Assembly (NCBI RefSeq): GCF_018143015.1
Contig: NC_054756.1
Coordinates: forward strand, 19,179,361-19,243,360
Direction: 5' to 3'
DNA from: Lytechinus variegatus
Lineage: Eukaryota; Echinodermata; Echinoidea; Temnopleuroida; Toxopneustidae
DNA: 64,000 nt
Below, piece by piece: positions 26,301 through 41,300 of this stretch; the first letter of the stretch is position 1; each line of letters begins with the position of its first letter. The notes under the pieces were generated by a model. That model was not told the DNA's origin and ran no database searches. It was given only the letters and a program-made list of their open reading frames with translations. A program made the position numbers and the translations under genes.

Positions 26301-29300
26301 TCAAATTATGGCAATAAAAATTAGGTTGACCTACACTTGATTTGTGCTCCAACTTCATGGAAAGACCCAAATGTAGCTAGAATGTTATCAGTTGCCGTTT
26401 GTTGATGTTGAGTATTACACAGGTAAAAAAACCCCAAACAAACAAGATCGGCCGAAAACTTCTCATGGGGGTTGTTTGTCAGAAGGGTCCCTATTATTAT
26501 CATTATTATTTATTCGACCAATAAAAAAAAATGTACATATACATACCATCAGAAAAAAAAAATTACAGTACATGAACATGTTAAGAAATTGCATGTGGGT
26601 CTGGGGGCACAAAAGCGAAATTCATCACTATTGCCCGAAGGTATGAGCCCCACACATGCTGCTCCCAAGAGATAAATCAAACATATAAATACTCTTTATA
26701 CACAAAATATTGCACTTTGGAATAAAGGGGAATGCAAAAAAGGGGGTAAAAAATAAATAAATACATAGGCCTACAGATGCATTTAGAAAAAATATAACAC
26801 TGCAAAAATTAGACTGCCACTTGGTCTACACCTGGTGTGTGTAATCTCCACTTGGTCTCATCACACATGGTCTAATACAAGTTCGTCTACTAAGAATATA
26901 GTCTAATCGCCATTTAGCCCATGATAATATTTTGTCTAGTTTGCAGTTGGACTATACCCATTTCCTCTCAACATCCATTTGGTCTAACATCAAGAGGTCT
27001 ACCTATTTAAATATATGAACAAATTTGCATTTGAAAATAATTTACAGACGAAGTGGAAATTAGACTAACTGAGCATTAGAGTAAATAAGAAATAGAGTAT
27101 AAAGTGGATGTTAGACCAAACAGTTAGACCAAACTGACAGTACACCAGAAGGTATAGGACTCTGATAAGTAGACATACTGCTTGTAGACCAATCGAAAGT
27201 ACACATAAAATATTCATGTAGAACGTTAAAATACTCCTGAAGGAGGGCTTTTAGAAACTCACCTGAATCAGCACAGCTGAGTGAGCGAGGGCATCGTTTA
27301 TTGTAAAGAGGGCATTTGATGTACTGACCAGGCCTGGATCGTGGCCCCATGTTGTGACCAATAACCGATCAAACTCCTGAAAATAAATGCAAGGATATTT
27401 GAAAGGGAAAAAAAAGGAGAAAAGAAAGCATATTACATGAAGAAAGGTTTGAACAGAATCTGATGAACTATGAGGACTATTTATTGTAAAGGAAAGGTAA
27501 ATGAAAGACTGTTTAAAATGACAACAGAATAAACACAAAGATGCTTACTACTCTAAAAATAAGTCTCAGCTGCCAACTGTCTAGAGAGAAAAGCAGGGCC
27601 CCGTCTTTCAACAAAAAGTTCTTCCCAAAGCAAGGTCACCGGAATCCGAAACCCCCGCTCTACCGTCTGAACTGACCAAAGCTCTATCACATTCCGACTC
27701 AAGCGGTCATTAAAGACAGCTTACTATGAGGAGTATTCCAGTTTCAAAGGACATCTCTGCTTTGCAGCTCACGGGTGTAGTCTTTGTGGATCGAACCCTA
27801 TTGTGTTGTACCCTGAACAGCAGAGGGCCTTGAAAAAATGCTAATGGCTATATTTCACACACATGGCCATAATTAAAATAACAGATTTATTTTATAATGT
27901 TTCTATTGCAGTCATGCTTTCTTGCCTGGAAATAAATAAATAAATACTAAATAAATAAATAGATAGATAAATAAATAAGTAAATAATAAATGAATAAATA
28001 AATGAATAAACATATAAATACATTAACAAATAAATAAATAAATACATAAATACATAAATAGAAAGATTGCTGTAAGCTTCAAGAATCTTTCCTAGAATGT
28101 TCATACAACTTACCTGAAACATTGGAGGGAGGTATCTTAACCTGCTTCCTTTGACTAGAAGGAGAGATGGAGGACCACTCTCTACAAGGTGGTAGAGATA
28201 CAGCTTGAACCACAAGGAATTCACCTGATGTAAACAAACAAACAAACACAAAATGTTGATGAATTCTAGCATAATCCTATATTAAATGCAAAATCCATTA
28301 GGTACTGATTTTCAAGAAAATATTCATCTACCGTTATATGTATTTGTATCACGAGTGCATGCTCCAACACCCCCACACAAAACAGAACAAGACACACATA
28401 TTAAATTTGACGATCTGGGACTCAGTTAAAATTAATCACCACAGTGGGAACATTTTAGTGTGGTATCATACACTAACAAACCAGTGTGGTGTTTCCTGAT
28501 GCTGTTTGTTACAAATGACTTTACAAATTAATGCAACATGTAATAAATGATCAGTATTCACACACACATCAATAGAGCACAACAAAGGGCCACCAGTTGC
28601 TCGTAAAATGATACTAACAAAAAGCTTTATGAAATGACCCCCGTGGTAATTTTCTAAACATAAATCACTAAAAGCAGGGACACTTCCTACCCACTACACA
28701 CACAACTTGAGTTTGATTTGCCGAAAGAGATGTTTTTACAAATAATTAGGTTCCTATATGATATGGTTTGAAATGAGATAGTCATGGCATGGTTTAATAT
28801 CTGGACCAGGAAATGTCCCCAGAATCAGCTATTTCCAAACTCACACACAAATGCACAATTAACATCCTCTTTGAATGTATTGAATTATCTTCTCTTTTTC
28901 TCACTATTTCTATCCCCCTTTTATCTCTCTCTCTCCCTCTCCCCTTCTTTTTCGCATTTTGATCTCAATCATCCTTACCCTCCAAACTCTCCAATTAAAG
29001 ATGTATATTGAGCAGTCCCTTGGTGCCCCACCCATTAATTATCAATTAATATACCTACTGCAGTTCTTTTGACTCAATTATAATCAACACAACCCTTCAC
29101 TGACTCTACCATACCACCACATTTCCCTTACATTCCACATTCAAAAATAAAACTCGGATAAAATATAATTCAGAAATAAATGAAATTCAGAAACTACATC
29201 ATAAATGAAAAATACTGCACAGAAAAATAAAAAATATATATGACTAACCTCTGGTATAGCAGGTCCTATATGTTGTGGTGTACAGCTACTAATAGGTCTG

Positions 29301-32300
29301 ATCTCATTACTAAGAGGGGCCATCGATACCAAAATCCTGTAAAGTATACAATGACAATGGTTAAATGAATTCTGTACAAATCCGTTGATTACGCAGCTTA
29401 TAAGCAGTGAGGGTTGGTTAATATAACACTGCTGTATGCAATACAACGCCACTTTATGCACTGAGGTGACATCATGACCAATAATGTGTTCCTTGCAGCT
29501 ACAATCAGACAGTGGTGCATTGATAATCTATAATACTGCTACTTAAATACATTTTGTACAAATTGCTTGTATAGTTTTTAATCATGAAAGGATGGTTGGT
29601 ACTACAAAATCTAAGAATGGCAATGAGCAGAGAAATGTTACATCCTCCTAGAGCAAATCAAAGTTATATATTACATTATTTTCTACCTTAATCTTCCATC
29701 TTCCTTTGTTTGATTTCATCTTACATGTACAATGTATGTTTATTTTTGCATTTTGCCCCAAAGTAAGTGAGTCATATATTTCTATACTCATTCTCTGATC
29801 AAATATGACATATTTTTTATAGGAATTGTTTCTTAGATTGAATTTAGTGACAAATGAATTACCAGGATCGTTTTTAATAAAGAGTTTCAGCATTCACCAG
29901 GATTTCATAAAACTCCTTTTACCAGTTAGCAATGAACTGCATCTAGAAGGGCACAGTTCATCATGAGTACGAGAATTTCATAAGAATTTGTAAGCATTTA
30001 GATTAAAGAACTTTGATAACAATAACAATGTGACTTATTAAGCAAATCCATTCTGTAGAGTGCTCAAGGCGCATAAAGAGCCAAGAGTAAAATAAAAAAA
30101 GTTTTTAGAAAATTTTTGAAAGTCTCTTCATGTCTTCAGGAAGATTAATATCAAACCAAGTTTGGTCCAGTGTGCAGTACAGTTTCTACATATTCTGTAA
30201 TGATAATTTAACAAAAATCAAAAATAAATCCTGTCTCTGGTATGGCTGCTATTACTCACTCATAGTTTTTCTGCAGTACCCGAGCACACGTAGCTGGTTC
30301 TAGACCCAGTAAGCTCTCGCACCTTAGCAGATCTATACCCATACCTTTACTCACACCATCAGAATCAGGGGATATGTCCTTATTGTATCTGAAATACAAG
30401 CATACAGAAATAATGATAGCAGTGTTCTAGCTAGACCCATTTTAGTAATCGTAATTTCATGGCATTACAAATTCTTTATCAGGCCAAGTTAGTTGTTTTT
30501 AAGTAAAGGAAGATCAACCTAATAACAATCTGACAGTAGTAATAATGAACAGTGGCAGGTGACTCCAGTAACTACTTGTACTTGCTAGTAATGGGGGTGT
30601 TACAAAAAGATATAAGTTTAGCTTGAAGATGCACTTTTTGATACCAAGATACATGTGATACAGGTACATGTCAAGTACTAGTTATATCATGCCATTAAAG
30701 AGGACATGCGCTACTGTGTATTAATGGGATTAACTGCACTTTTAATATCATGTGCACGTCAGCAATAAACACAACTTTTAGTCACACTTAAATCTTTATG
30801 AAAAACCCCACTGATAGGCCATCAAGATGTCAAAGTGCAAAGAAGAGCAATGGGAAAAAAGATACTGCACATGCCTGAGGCAGAAACAGTGCCTCTGACA
30901 GTATGCAGCACAATATACATGTACGCATGAGCTACCGCTTGAGGATTAGGCTACGCAGCTCAAATCAATTCATTGTCATTAAACTCTATCTTACACAGGT
31001 ACATGTGTACATTGTATGCATTACATAAACCATTAAGTTTTAGGTTGCCAATCGATTCCGCATTTGCTTCCATTTTACTTTTTAAAACAGAAGTAAAATA
31101 AGAATGAAAGAGGATGAATACATAGTTTATAGGAATAACCCCATATAAGCTGATGCTGTTTTACAGGTGTAACTGTATTTCAGCATCGCTAAATCCCTCG
31201 ACTGTCGATAATTGACTGAAAAAGGGTAAGAATACATACCTTAGGAATGTGATTGTGTTTTTGAGTATGACAGCATGTTCAAAGTATCGCTGTGCTTCTC
31301 CTTCCACTACACTGTCTTTAGGAACCTGAAAAATAAATTAAAAAATCAATACAAACCATATGGTGAATTCAGTGCCCTGTCTTACAAAGCATTGCGACTG
31401 ACCTGATTAACCACAACTATGGAAAGCCAGCAAAGTCAAAATCTAAACCGCATATTTTTTCAAAATATTTTCTAGCTATGATGTATATTCATGCATTCAT
31501 CGTTGTCTTGAAAATTCACTGTGCTTCTCTTTGTTTACAAAGGACACTGTGCACATTTCTACTACATTATCTCTCCATTCATGAATGTTCAATTCAATTC
31601 AATTCAATTCAATTTATTCAAATTCCATTCAATAAAAAACACAAGATACAATATCAGAAAAATACATAATTGATAAGAAAGCAATTAAACATACATGAAT
31701 ACAAAATGAAATTTGGGAGACTGCAAAAGACCGAAAGGTCTTGACGAGGCAGACCCCGAGTGCCATCATGGCGATACAAATATTGACATATTAGAAATGA
31801 GGACATGAAGGGAAAAAAAGTACAGATGTCCTACCCCCCCCAATCGGGAACTGGAAACCAGTGTAACAATTATAAATTATCTAAATACACTTTAAGAAAA
31901 AAATTCATGAGTCATATGATGATATGATATGTTTTTTTAGCTTACGTTTAAAAGAAGAAAGCGAAGAACATTCTTTTATTTTACGAGGCAGTGAGTGCCA
32001 AACATCGGGTCCTCTATGTCTGATGGATTTATAAGCAAGTACTGTTTTGGGATTACTAAGATGAAAATTGTTGGAACTTCTGGTATTGTGTTCATGAACC
32101 TGGGTATTACGTATAAACATTGAATTAAAATTGCTTGGAACCAAGTGATTAGCATAATTGAACATAAAGTTTGCAGTTTGTAAGATATTGATATCAGATA
32201 TTTTTAATATGTTCAGTTTTTTGAAAATTGGATCAGTATGGGCTAAGTAAGGAGAACTTGTGCAAATTCTTATGGCTCTTTTCTGCAATAACAGTAAGGA

Positions 32301-35300
32301 ATTAACGTTTCTTTTGGTTCCACAACCCCAAGTAATATTAGCATAAGATAAATAAGATAATATGAAAGAATTGTACAATAGTATAATAGACTTTGGCATT
32401 AACGTATCTTTTAGTTTGAACATAATACCAATAATTCTAGAAATATGAGTTCTTAGATGCTGAAAATGCAAATTCCAGTTTAAATGTTGATCAAGAATAA
32501 CACCAAGAAATTTAACATTAGTTTTCCTTTCAATTATGGTATTGTCTATTAAGATTTGGCTCTGGTCTTCCATAATGTTTTTGTTTGTGTTGTGAAATAT
32601 AACATAATTTGTTTTACTGAGGTTGAGAGATAACTTATTACATTGTAGCCAGTTAGTTAATTTACGTAATTCTACATTGATGGTGTTTATCATTTTGTTA
32701 AAATCATAATGAGAATATAGCAGTGTCGTATCATCTGCAAATAACACATAACTAAGCTTTTCAGAAGACTTTACAATGTCGTTCATATATATTATAAAGA
32801 GAAGCGGCCCAAGTATGGATCCTTGTGGGACGCCACACTGGAGCTCTAAAATTTGTGATTTATGAACATCGACCTCAGTGTATTGAATTCTATTTTTTAA
32901 ATAATCTCTAAACCATGCCAGAGGCGTACCCCTTATGCCATAACATTCAAGTTTATGTATTAAAATTGAGTGATCGAGCGTGTCAAACGCTTTTGATAGG
33001 TCCAAAAATAATCCGGTTATATATTGTTTTTTTGCAAGGGAGTTAGTTATTCTATCATATAAGTCCAAAACTGCTAATTCCGTTGAATGATGTCTCCTAA
33101 AACCATATTGGGCGGTGCAAAGTAAATTGTTTTTGTCTAAAAAATTATATACCTGGTTATGGATTATTCTTTCTAAGATTTTAGATAAAGAGGGTAAAAT
33201 AGATATGGGTCGGTAATTTTCACATTGGATCCGATTTCCCTTTTTAAATATTGGTACGACGCGTGCTAATTTGAAAGAATTCGGATAGCACCCAAGAGAC
33301 AATGATAAATTGAAAATATGACAAAGTGGATCTGCTATAAAGAAAATTATTTGTTTTAAGATAAATGAGTTGATATCGTCATGCCCACAAGTTTTGGTAT
33401 TTTTAAGGGATTTTACTATGGATATAACTTCGTGTGGTCTTACGGGTTTGAAAAATATCGAGTTTTCAGCTCGTTCAGGTAAAAAATCTTTAAAAGAGTG
33501 CTCATTGGTTGTAAAAGTTTTTGATAAAGTTGGACCTATGTTTACAAAATATTTATTTAAGATGTTTACAATTTTCTGTGGGTCACGAGTCTTTTCTTTT
33601 TCAGAGTACATTTCTTTTGTGAATTCTGTTCTTTTACCCCTGCCTAAGATATTGTTTAAGATGGACCAGGTAGCAGACATATTTCCCGACACTCTTTTAA
33701 GTTTATTTGTATAATACATTTTGCGTGATGCTCTAATAATGGCTGTTAGTTTGTTACGATAAGCCTTAAATTTATTATGTTGGACGGTATTGCTAGGATT
33801 GCGTATATACAACTTATATAATCGATTCTTTTTTCGAATAGAATTCATTATTGCATTGGTAATCCAAGGATTATGAATATTATTTTTTCTTTTCTTTTTG
33901 AGCAAACAAGGTATATTTTTATCATAATATTCCTTAAATTTTTGAAGAAAAAGTTCATATGCTATGTTCACATCATGTGTTACTTGAAATACATCTGACC
34001 AGGTTTCTTTTATAAGATCGATTTTAAGGGAGTTTATATTTTCGACTGAATAATTTCTATTAAAGTATTCATTAGATTCATATCGTTTCCCTTGTGTTTT
34101 TCTTGATATTGTAAAAATAGGAAGGTGATCTGATACATCATAGTATAAAATACCACTTTGAAAATCTTCTACAATATTTGTGAAAATGTTATCTAAAAGC
34201 GTTGCGGATGTCGGGGATACTCTGGTAGGTTTGTCTATTAATGGATAGAGGGCGTAACTATTCAATAACGATATGAAAGTATTATAAGACTTGTCATTTT
34301 TTGAAAGTAAGTTTATATTAAAGTCGCCCATTAGATATATATGTTTGCCACCTTTCGAAAAATTACTGATACATGATTCTAATTGATGAGTAAATGAATC
34401 AATATTCGTACCGGGTGGACGATATGCTACGCCTACAATTACATTTTTACATTTAACATTGGAAATTTCCACAAAAAGCATCTCAAAGTCTGGTGATTCG
34501 GACAGAGGGGTCATTAATTGAAAGGAAATATTTTCTTTTACATATAATACTACACCTCCTCCACGTCCATGTAATCTGTCAGAACGTAACATCTGATAAC
34601 CTTCCATGTTAAATAAAGTAGGAGAATTAGGGTTTAACCATGATTCACTTACTCCAATGATGGACAATGAATTGTTTAGGGATTTAAGTAGATTAGATAC
34701 ATTGTCAAAGTTGCGACTTAAACTCCGGGCATTTAAGTGTAGTAAGCTGAAATAAGACTTGTCGTTACAATTATGACAGGAGTTAAGCTCGTCGGGTAAA
34801 TAATAGTGGCATTCATTGGATTTCAGTTCTTCGTCAGATAAAGACATGTTTAAAGACTCAGTCATTTAATGATTTACGTTGCTCGTTCATGCAATATACT
34901 ACTATAGTTAAGTCACTGGCATTGATATCTAACGACATGTTCTTAAAGTGGTAATGGCAATTGTTACAATGTGAATTTGAAAGAGTAAATACATGGGAAA
35001 AACATCTACAGAAGCCCATTAAAGATCTAATACGGAATATGTACACACAAGGCAAAAATAGAAACAAATATAATTGTTGAAAAATAAAATAGAATATAAG
35101 AGTATAAAACAATTATAGACTTGTATAGCGTATAAACAATTTGGATAATCTGGAGGAAAATTCGTCAATTTTGAGTTTGCCTTCAGCAAATATATAGAAA
35201 CATGATAAATATGCATAATGAAATGATATGTTGATATGACATTTGATTGGACTGTAATTAAGAAAACATAAATTTATCGGGTTGAAGTTGTACTGTGACA

Positions 35301-38300
35301 TACAAGGAGTTATTCAGACATGTCGATGGAGAATATAAAATTACAATCTTTGTATGTATGCGTACATTAATGTTAAGTTGTAAATATAATATGGTTTTAT
35401 TTAAACAACAGTTTCGTGAATATTACATATAGAAGGGTATTTGATATAACACAGTTTTTAAGGATCTACTAGGAATATACAAACTGTAGCGTTTGTAGAG
35501 TTTATAAGGCAAGAAGGTCACTATCTCTAAAGATTTGTTTCTTCATTGAAGTGTTAGGATCTGTTGTTTTCACTGAGGCGATAGAAGGGTATTTGATATA
35601 ACACAGTTTTTAAGGATCTACTAGGAATATACATGTACATGTAAGCCAAATTTATTCAAAATAGAAGGGTATTTGATATAACACAGTTTTTAAGGATCTA
35701 CTAGGAATATACATGTACATGTAAGCCAAATTTATTCTGAAATGTTCACTATTTTCATGGTCATCTCAAAGGCATATTTACAAAACTAGCTTTTATAACA
35801 CCACTGCCAATGGGAGATGGAATGCAGAGTAAGCTGGTTTGGTTTTGCTTTGAAATGAATCAAGGGGTATGAGAACGTTTGTCTTACCCGATCCAACTCG
35901 GCAAGAAAGCTGTCCAGAGACTCGTCGGAAAGTTTACCGACCTCAAACATGGTTACTGCATGACTCTTCAGACCCTGTGAAAAGAAACGTACAAGAAGAA
36001 AAGCTCAGTAAATTACTTTAATACATGTATGACAATGAGGGATACAGCAAATTTTGATGTCACATGGAGGGATTTGGCAGTCAGATTCTTAAGAAACCTA
36101 ATTTGAAATAAGTGGGTTTTTTGTTTTCAAATGACTAAACAATTTTTTAGTCCATGTCATCATCTCGAAATTGCATCTGTCTTTGTGAAAAATGAAAAGA
36201 AGGTCATCTAATTGTAGATCCTATTATTGCAGCATCTTTCACTCTCCTGAGGCCCGATTGATAAAGAGCTGCAACTGTTGTAGCTTTGTCATTACGGGAA
36301 ATACCATGGCAACAGGGCTCAGCAGCTAATCATAATCAAGGTTACGGTCTCAGTTGCCATAATGGGAATGTTACAACAGTTGTAATTTTTTATGAAACTG
36401 GGCCACTGATCGTTAAACACTTCTGAGATTCAAGGGGATTGACTTTGACTAAAGATTAAATAAATAAAAAAAACAGGACAATACTATCCTGAATCATCTT
36501 TTGCTAACAAAATATGAGGGAAAGGAAATTTGTCTTACCGGAGATAAATTTCCCATCATGAGAAACGCTGTAAGGGTGGAATCAAACAGGAAAGCTATCC
36601 TCTTTGAATGACCTCCAGTCGCCGTGATCGCTGATGCTGAAACATCGGACTCATCGATGCTGGCAATGTCAGAGGTGTCGATGGAGCCCTCGTTGGATGG
36701 GGAGGTCTTCTCAGAGTTTGTGGTGTGAGCAGCTCCCCAGTCAATGAGGAGCAGATCATCTTGAACTGTAGATCTGTTCCAAATGTGAATAAACAGAAGT
36801 ATGTTTTATACCTTGTATTATTAATCATAATTTTGAGGGAAAGGAAGTTGCAGAAGCAGATGAAGGGAGAGAAAGAGGAAAAAGGGAGCAGGAGCGCAAG
36901 AAAGGTTAGAGGAGGAGAAGTTCAGAGGACAAAGAAACATTGAGGAAGAAGAAGAAATAGACAACATAAACAAAGAACAAAACTTATAAAGCTTCTCTGA
37001 ATACCAACTGTTTTCAATGTCCTAGTGGTTTATAATTTGGTGACTTATAATAAAAATCATAACAGTACTTATACTTATTACACGAGTTCATATTTTTTGA
37101 TAAACTTGCAATAGTGTGAAGCTCTGTTTTTCTCTTCCAGAGCAATAATTGGAGGTATAATGAGGACCTGAATATATTTTGTGCTTCTTTGGTTAACATG
37201 TTTATCCCTACAATGTGTTGCTATCATATTGCAAAGAATGAACATTCACATACTTTTTGGTGCCATTTGCTTGGAGAATGTCTTGCCACGATGGATGTAA
37301 AGCTTCCATATCAAGGTCCTGTCCTTTCCTCTTAGCGAAACCTAGTCTGCAGTACATGGAGATGGCATTCTTCACTAGACCAAGGTCAATCTGGAGTACA
37401 TTGGAAAGCTGGAAGATTGAAATCAAATAAAATGATTTTAATATTGCATTCATAATAATGTAGATTGCAATTATATCAACTAATTTAGATTGCAATCAAA
37501 TTAGATAATTTAGGTTACATGTACAAGTACAATTATCAAACAGATTGCAATATACATTACAATTGTATTAATTGACTTGTAGTGCAATTACAATAAGTAA
37601 TTCATATTGCAATCATACCAGACAATGCAGATTGCAATCACATCAAATAACTTTTACTGCAATCATATCAAATTATTTATATTGCAATTACATCAAATAA
37701 TTTTGATGGCAGCCATATCAAACAATTTATATAACAGTTATAATAAATAATTTATATTGCAACCATATCATCTAATTTAGATTGATACAGTGTATCATAT
37801 CATATGAAGCAATTTACACTGTAATCATATCAAATGATTTATATTGCGATCATATCAAATTATTCAGATTGCAATCATAGCAAATAATTTAGATTACAAT
37901 CAATCCAAATAATTGAGATTGCTGTCATGTCATTGTTACAATACACATACAAGCAAATTGTGACAATGACAAATATGCATTTGTGTTATATAATGTTTCC
38001 TTCATTGAGTAACAATACGGTTGCAATATATATCTACTGCAAGAAAATCAAAATGAGAGAAATTCACCCAACAACACCCTAAATTCACCCACGTGACACC
38101 AGGGAAGCCTTTCATAAAGCAGATTGTCATTGTTTTCCACTAACAACTGTTATAAGCTACTGATATCCTTGAATCTCATTGGCACAGAAAACTAATTCAA
38201 TAAAATTACTGATTATTTGTGTCATGAAACGCTCTCTGGATAGTCACCAATTTGATTAATTTAGGCATTCTGTAGCTTTGCTCACCTCTGCTACTGTTGT

Positions 38301-41300
38301 GTGTTCATCGATGGAGACAAAGATTTTATACAGGAGCTTCTCAAAGTAATCACCTTGGAGACGATTCATGACAAAGCCTTCCAGTGGAGGTACTGCACAA
38401 TCTCTATTTCATTTCGTACTGAAGCAGAGAAACACCATAATGTGTGATATATTAAGCCAATGTTACATGATGCGGTTTTGTAGACGACAGTTCACCGTTA
38501 AATCCTAACTATGTACCGGTATTACTATATATGACAGCTTGAATGCACTTAGAAGTGATTACATGTAAATGCACTTAGAAGTGATTACATGTAAATGCAC
38601 ATGGTGTTATCGCACATGATAAAGGATGTCTTGCTGAAAATTCGTTTTTAAACTATCCAAAGAATGTCTCAATATATCAAGACCACTTTGTCTTCCTGGA
38701 AGCAGGAATGGTATTTGTGCAGCTCTCAGAGTAACACTATGCCAATTCTATACATGGCATGTCTGACTCATGTATGCTGACCTTAATATCATGCCCCCCT
38801 ACTCCTATACTCTATATAGAGTTCCATGGAGTTAATTTCCACTATAAAACGTCTCGAGGACTTTGATACATTAATGAAATAAGGTTTTCACTATACCTGA
38901 TATATAATCATCATCTTCAATTGGCACATCAACATAAACAAGACCCTTCAGATATAGTTCTGTGAAATAAAGAAAGTGAATTTTAATTTGCTTAAAAAGG
39001 ATGTTCAGATTGACAGATATATTAAGAGAAAATTCACCTCCCCCACACACAAAAAAAAATCCAGTAGTACCCACTCCAGTCCAGTGAAGAACAAATTCTC
39101 CTGTCTTTTATATGAGATCAATAAAACTTGGCTTTACAAGGTTCTAAAAGTTCTCTTTCCGCCAATGTGGGTTTCAGTATTAAGATATTGTCAAATGTAT
39201 GGTAAAAAATATGGAGATAGATGGGGTTGTTAAGAAGGCATATGTTACTGCTAGGACTATGCAACCGCGCCTCAGGCTGGGAAGCAATTGCCCCATCCTG
39301 AAAATATCATGAGGTACCATGAGCATCCATTATAATACAGATACAAATAATACTGATAATACTTATTATTCCAATGAAAGTCTAGGGGATACGATTAATC
39401 AATTAATGTTTTTTCCCTCAACATAAAACTGTCTTGCTAGAATCATTTCAAATTTTGGCCTTATGATTAACAATTATGAAACCAACTAGCAGGAAAATGG
39501 AAACCCGGTACACGAAATACTTACTATGCACTATGTAATAATCCATTGCACCAGCTGGTTGAGACCCTGTATCGATGATTCGATCTATAGCATTCTTCTC
39601 AGCTATTGACACAGTCTAGGAAAGAAAAAGATATCAAAAGGTATATGTATGAGGGAAAAACAACATATTACGCTTCGGGGGGGGGGGGGGGTCCAAAGTC
39701 TGGACATTTTATAAAAACAGCAACATTTAATTTGGGTTTTCTGAACATACATGCATCAAATAGAATAATTAGTTTTAAAAGTTTATGTAAGTTTTTTCGC
39801 ACTTTACTTTCAACGATTTATGAAATATATTGATCGCAAATTTCTCAAAATTGTCATCTTGTCCAAACCAGCCTGCAGTATACAAGTGGGTATGTATGAG
39901 CATGTACAGTAGCCCCTGCAGCCTTATTCTCACTCTCAATAGAATAAACATGTACTTCAATATTGTGCTGCACTCAACCATGGTGAGATAAATGGGTACC
40001 TGGAAATGCCACAATGCTGTAAAAGGCCGCGAGGCTAAAACCATGGTACTAATATCCAATCGAGCGCCTGGGACGCATTTGGCAGTAAAATGTGCTAAGC
40101 AGGTTGGTATTATTACAACTTTGCTGCTTTGTTTATATTGACCATAATAAATTACTGAAATTAACAAACAGATACCCTGATGTCATCCTCGGTGATGTAT
40201 CCAGCTTGCACCATCCACCATGGCTCCACGCTCACATCCTCTATAGGCTTGCCTGGAAGCAGGTCACGGATTGGTTTCCTCCGGAAGAATTTCTGCAACA
40301 AATCAAGAAGATTACATAATTTTAGCAGAAAAAAATCAGTTTCAACTTTGCATAGGCACCAGTACAGGTAAATCTACGTTGAAGTGAATATTGACCTGCG
40401 TGATTTTATCATGTATTTTTTCCATCTATCTATCTATCTATTCATTCATTCATTCATTCATTCATTCATTCATTCATTTATTTATTTCTTATTTATTCAT
40501 TTATCCCTTTTTTCTTCTTGATTTATTTATTCATTCATTCCTTTTATTTATTTATTCATTTACTTATTCATTATCATTATATTTTTGTTTGCATGTGGGT
40601 ACATGTACCTTCATTTCCCCAGCCCCACATCCCCTGAACAAAACTCTCACAGCTCAAATTTATGCCATTGTCGAAACAACTCATTTGCTGTACAACCAAG
40701 TCTGTACAATACATATTCAAAAAGGCCTTAATACTCTTTACACGTACATGTAAAGTGTACATCCTTTCTGTGACAAACTTTCATGCAAAAATAACATGCA
40801 CAAATTGCAGTTGTACAATATTCAATGTTTACATACATGTATGTATGAAACAGCCATTGCAATTACACTGTCAGGTCAACAATCTTGGAGACAGATTACA
40901 GAGTAGCAAATAATACAAAATATACAGTGCTACGAATACATGTACTGGAAAAATGTTATCAAAGTGAGATATTACATGGACTACATGTATATACATGGTG
41001 TACAGCACTGCTCAAAAGTTAGTGAACCACGCCAGAAAACGAACATACCTAAGTGTTAGAGTTCTGCTGTGTTTTAGGTATTTAATTGTTAAGTTTAATA
41101 AGTGATAACATATTACATTCAATAAAATATGTTTCTCTGAGCTCATCCAACATTGTAGTGCTGTTGTCTACAATCAACACTCAGCATAAAGGAGTACAGT
41201 TTTGGTATGAATTACTGTTTCTTTACAAGGTGGATATTTTTTCTGACTCTGATACATGTATTTCCAATTTACCTGTTGCTGTGTTCATTACTTGTAATAT

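Larger units (their letters stand above)
31581..35740 (-). mobile_element. Non-LTR retrotransposon (CR1/Jockey-like), intact ORF2
   Basis: The element sits in FAM91A1 intron 11 in the same orientation as the gene. It comprises the 986-codon ORF2, a 3'UTR with a short hairpin (complement of GACCGAAAGGTC near 31729), and a 3' tail of TTGAA-type repeats at 31589-31612, as in CR1/L2-like elements that end in microsatellites rather than poly(A). The 5' region (34866-35740) has no clear ORF1 and ends in repeated blocks. Clade assignment comes from motif style only. Confidence 0.85.

Noticed and set aside
31715-31790. Hairpin GACCGAAAGGTC as a host regulatory RNA
   Set aside because: It lies within the LINE 3'UTR and is better explained as part of the element's RNA.
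37430-37935. Regularly spaced repeats resembling a CRISPR array
   Set aside because: Animal intron, degenerate contiguous AT-rich units, no unique spacers and no cas genes.
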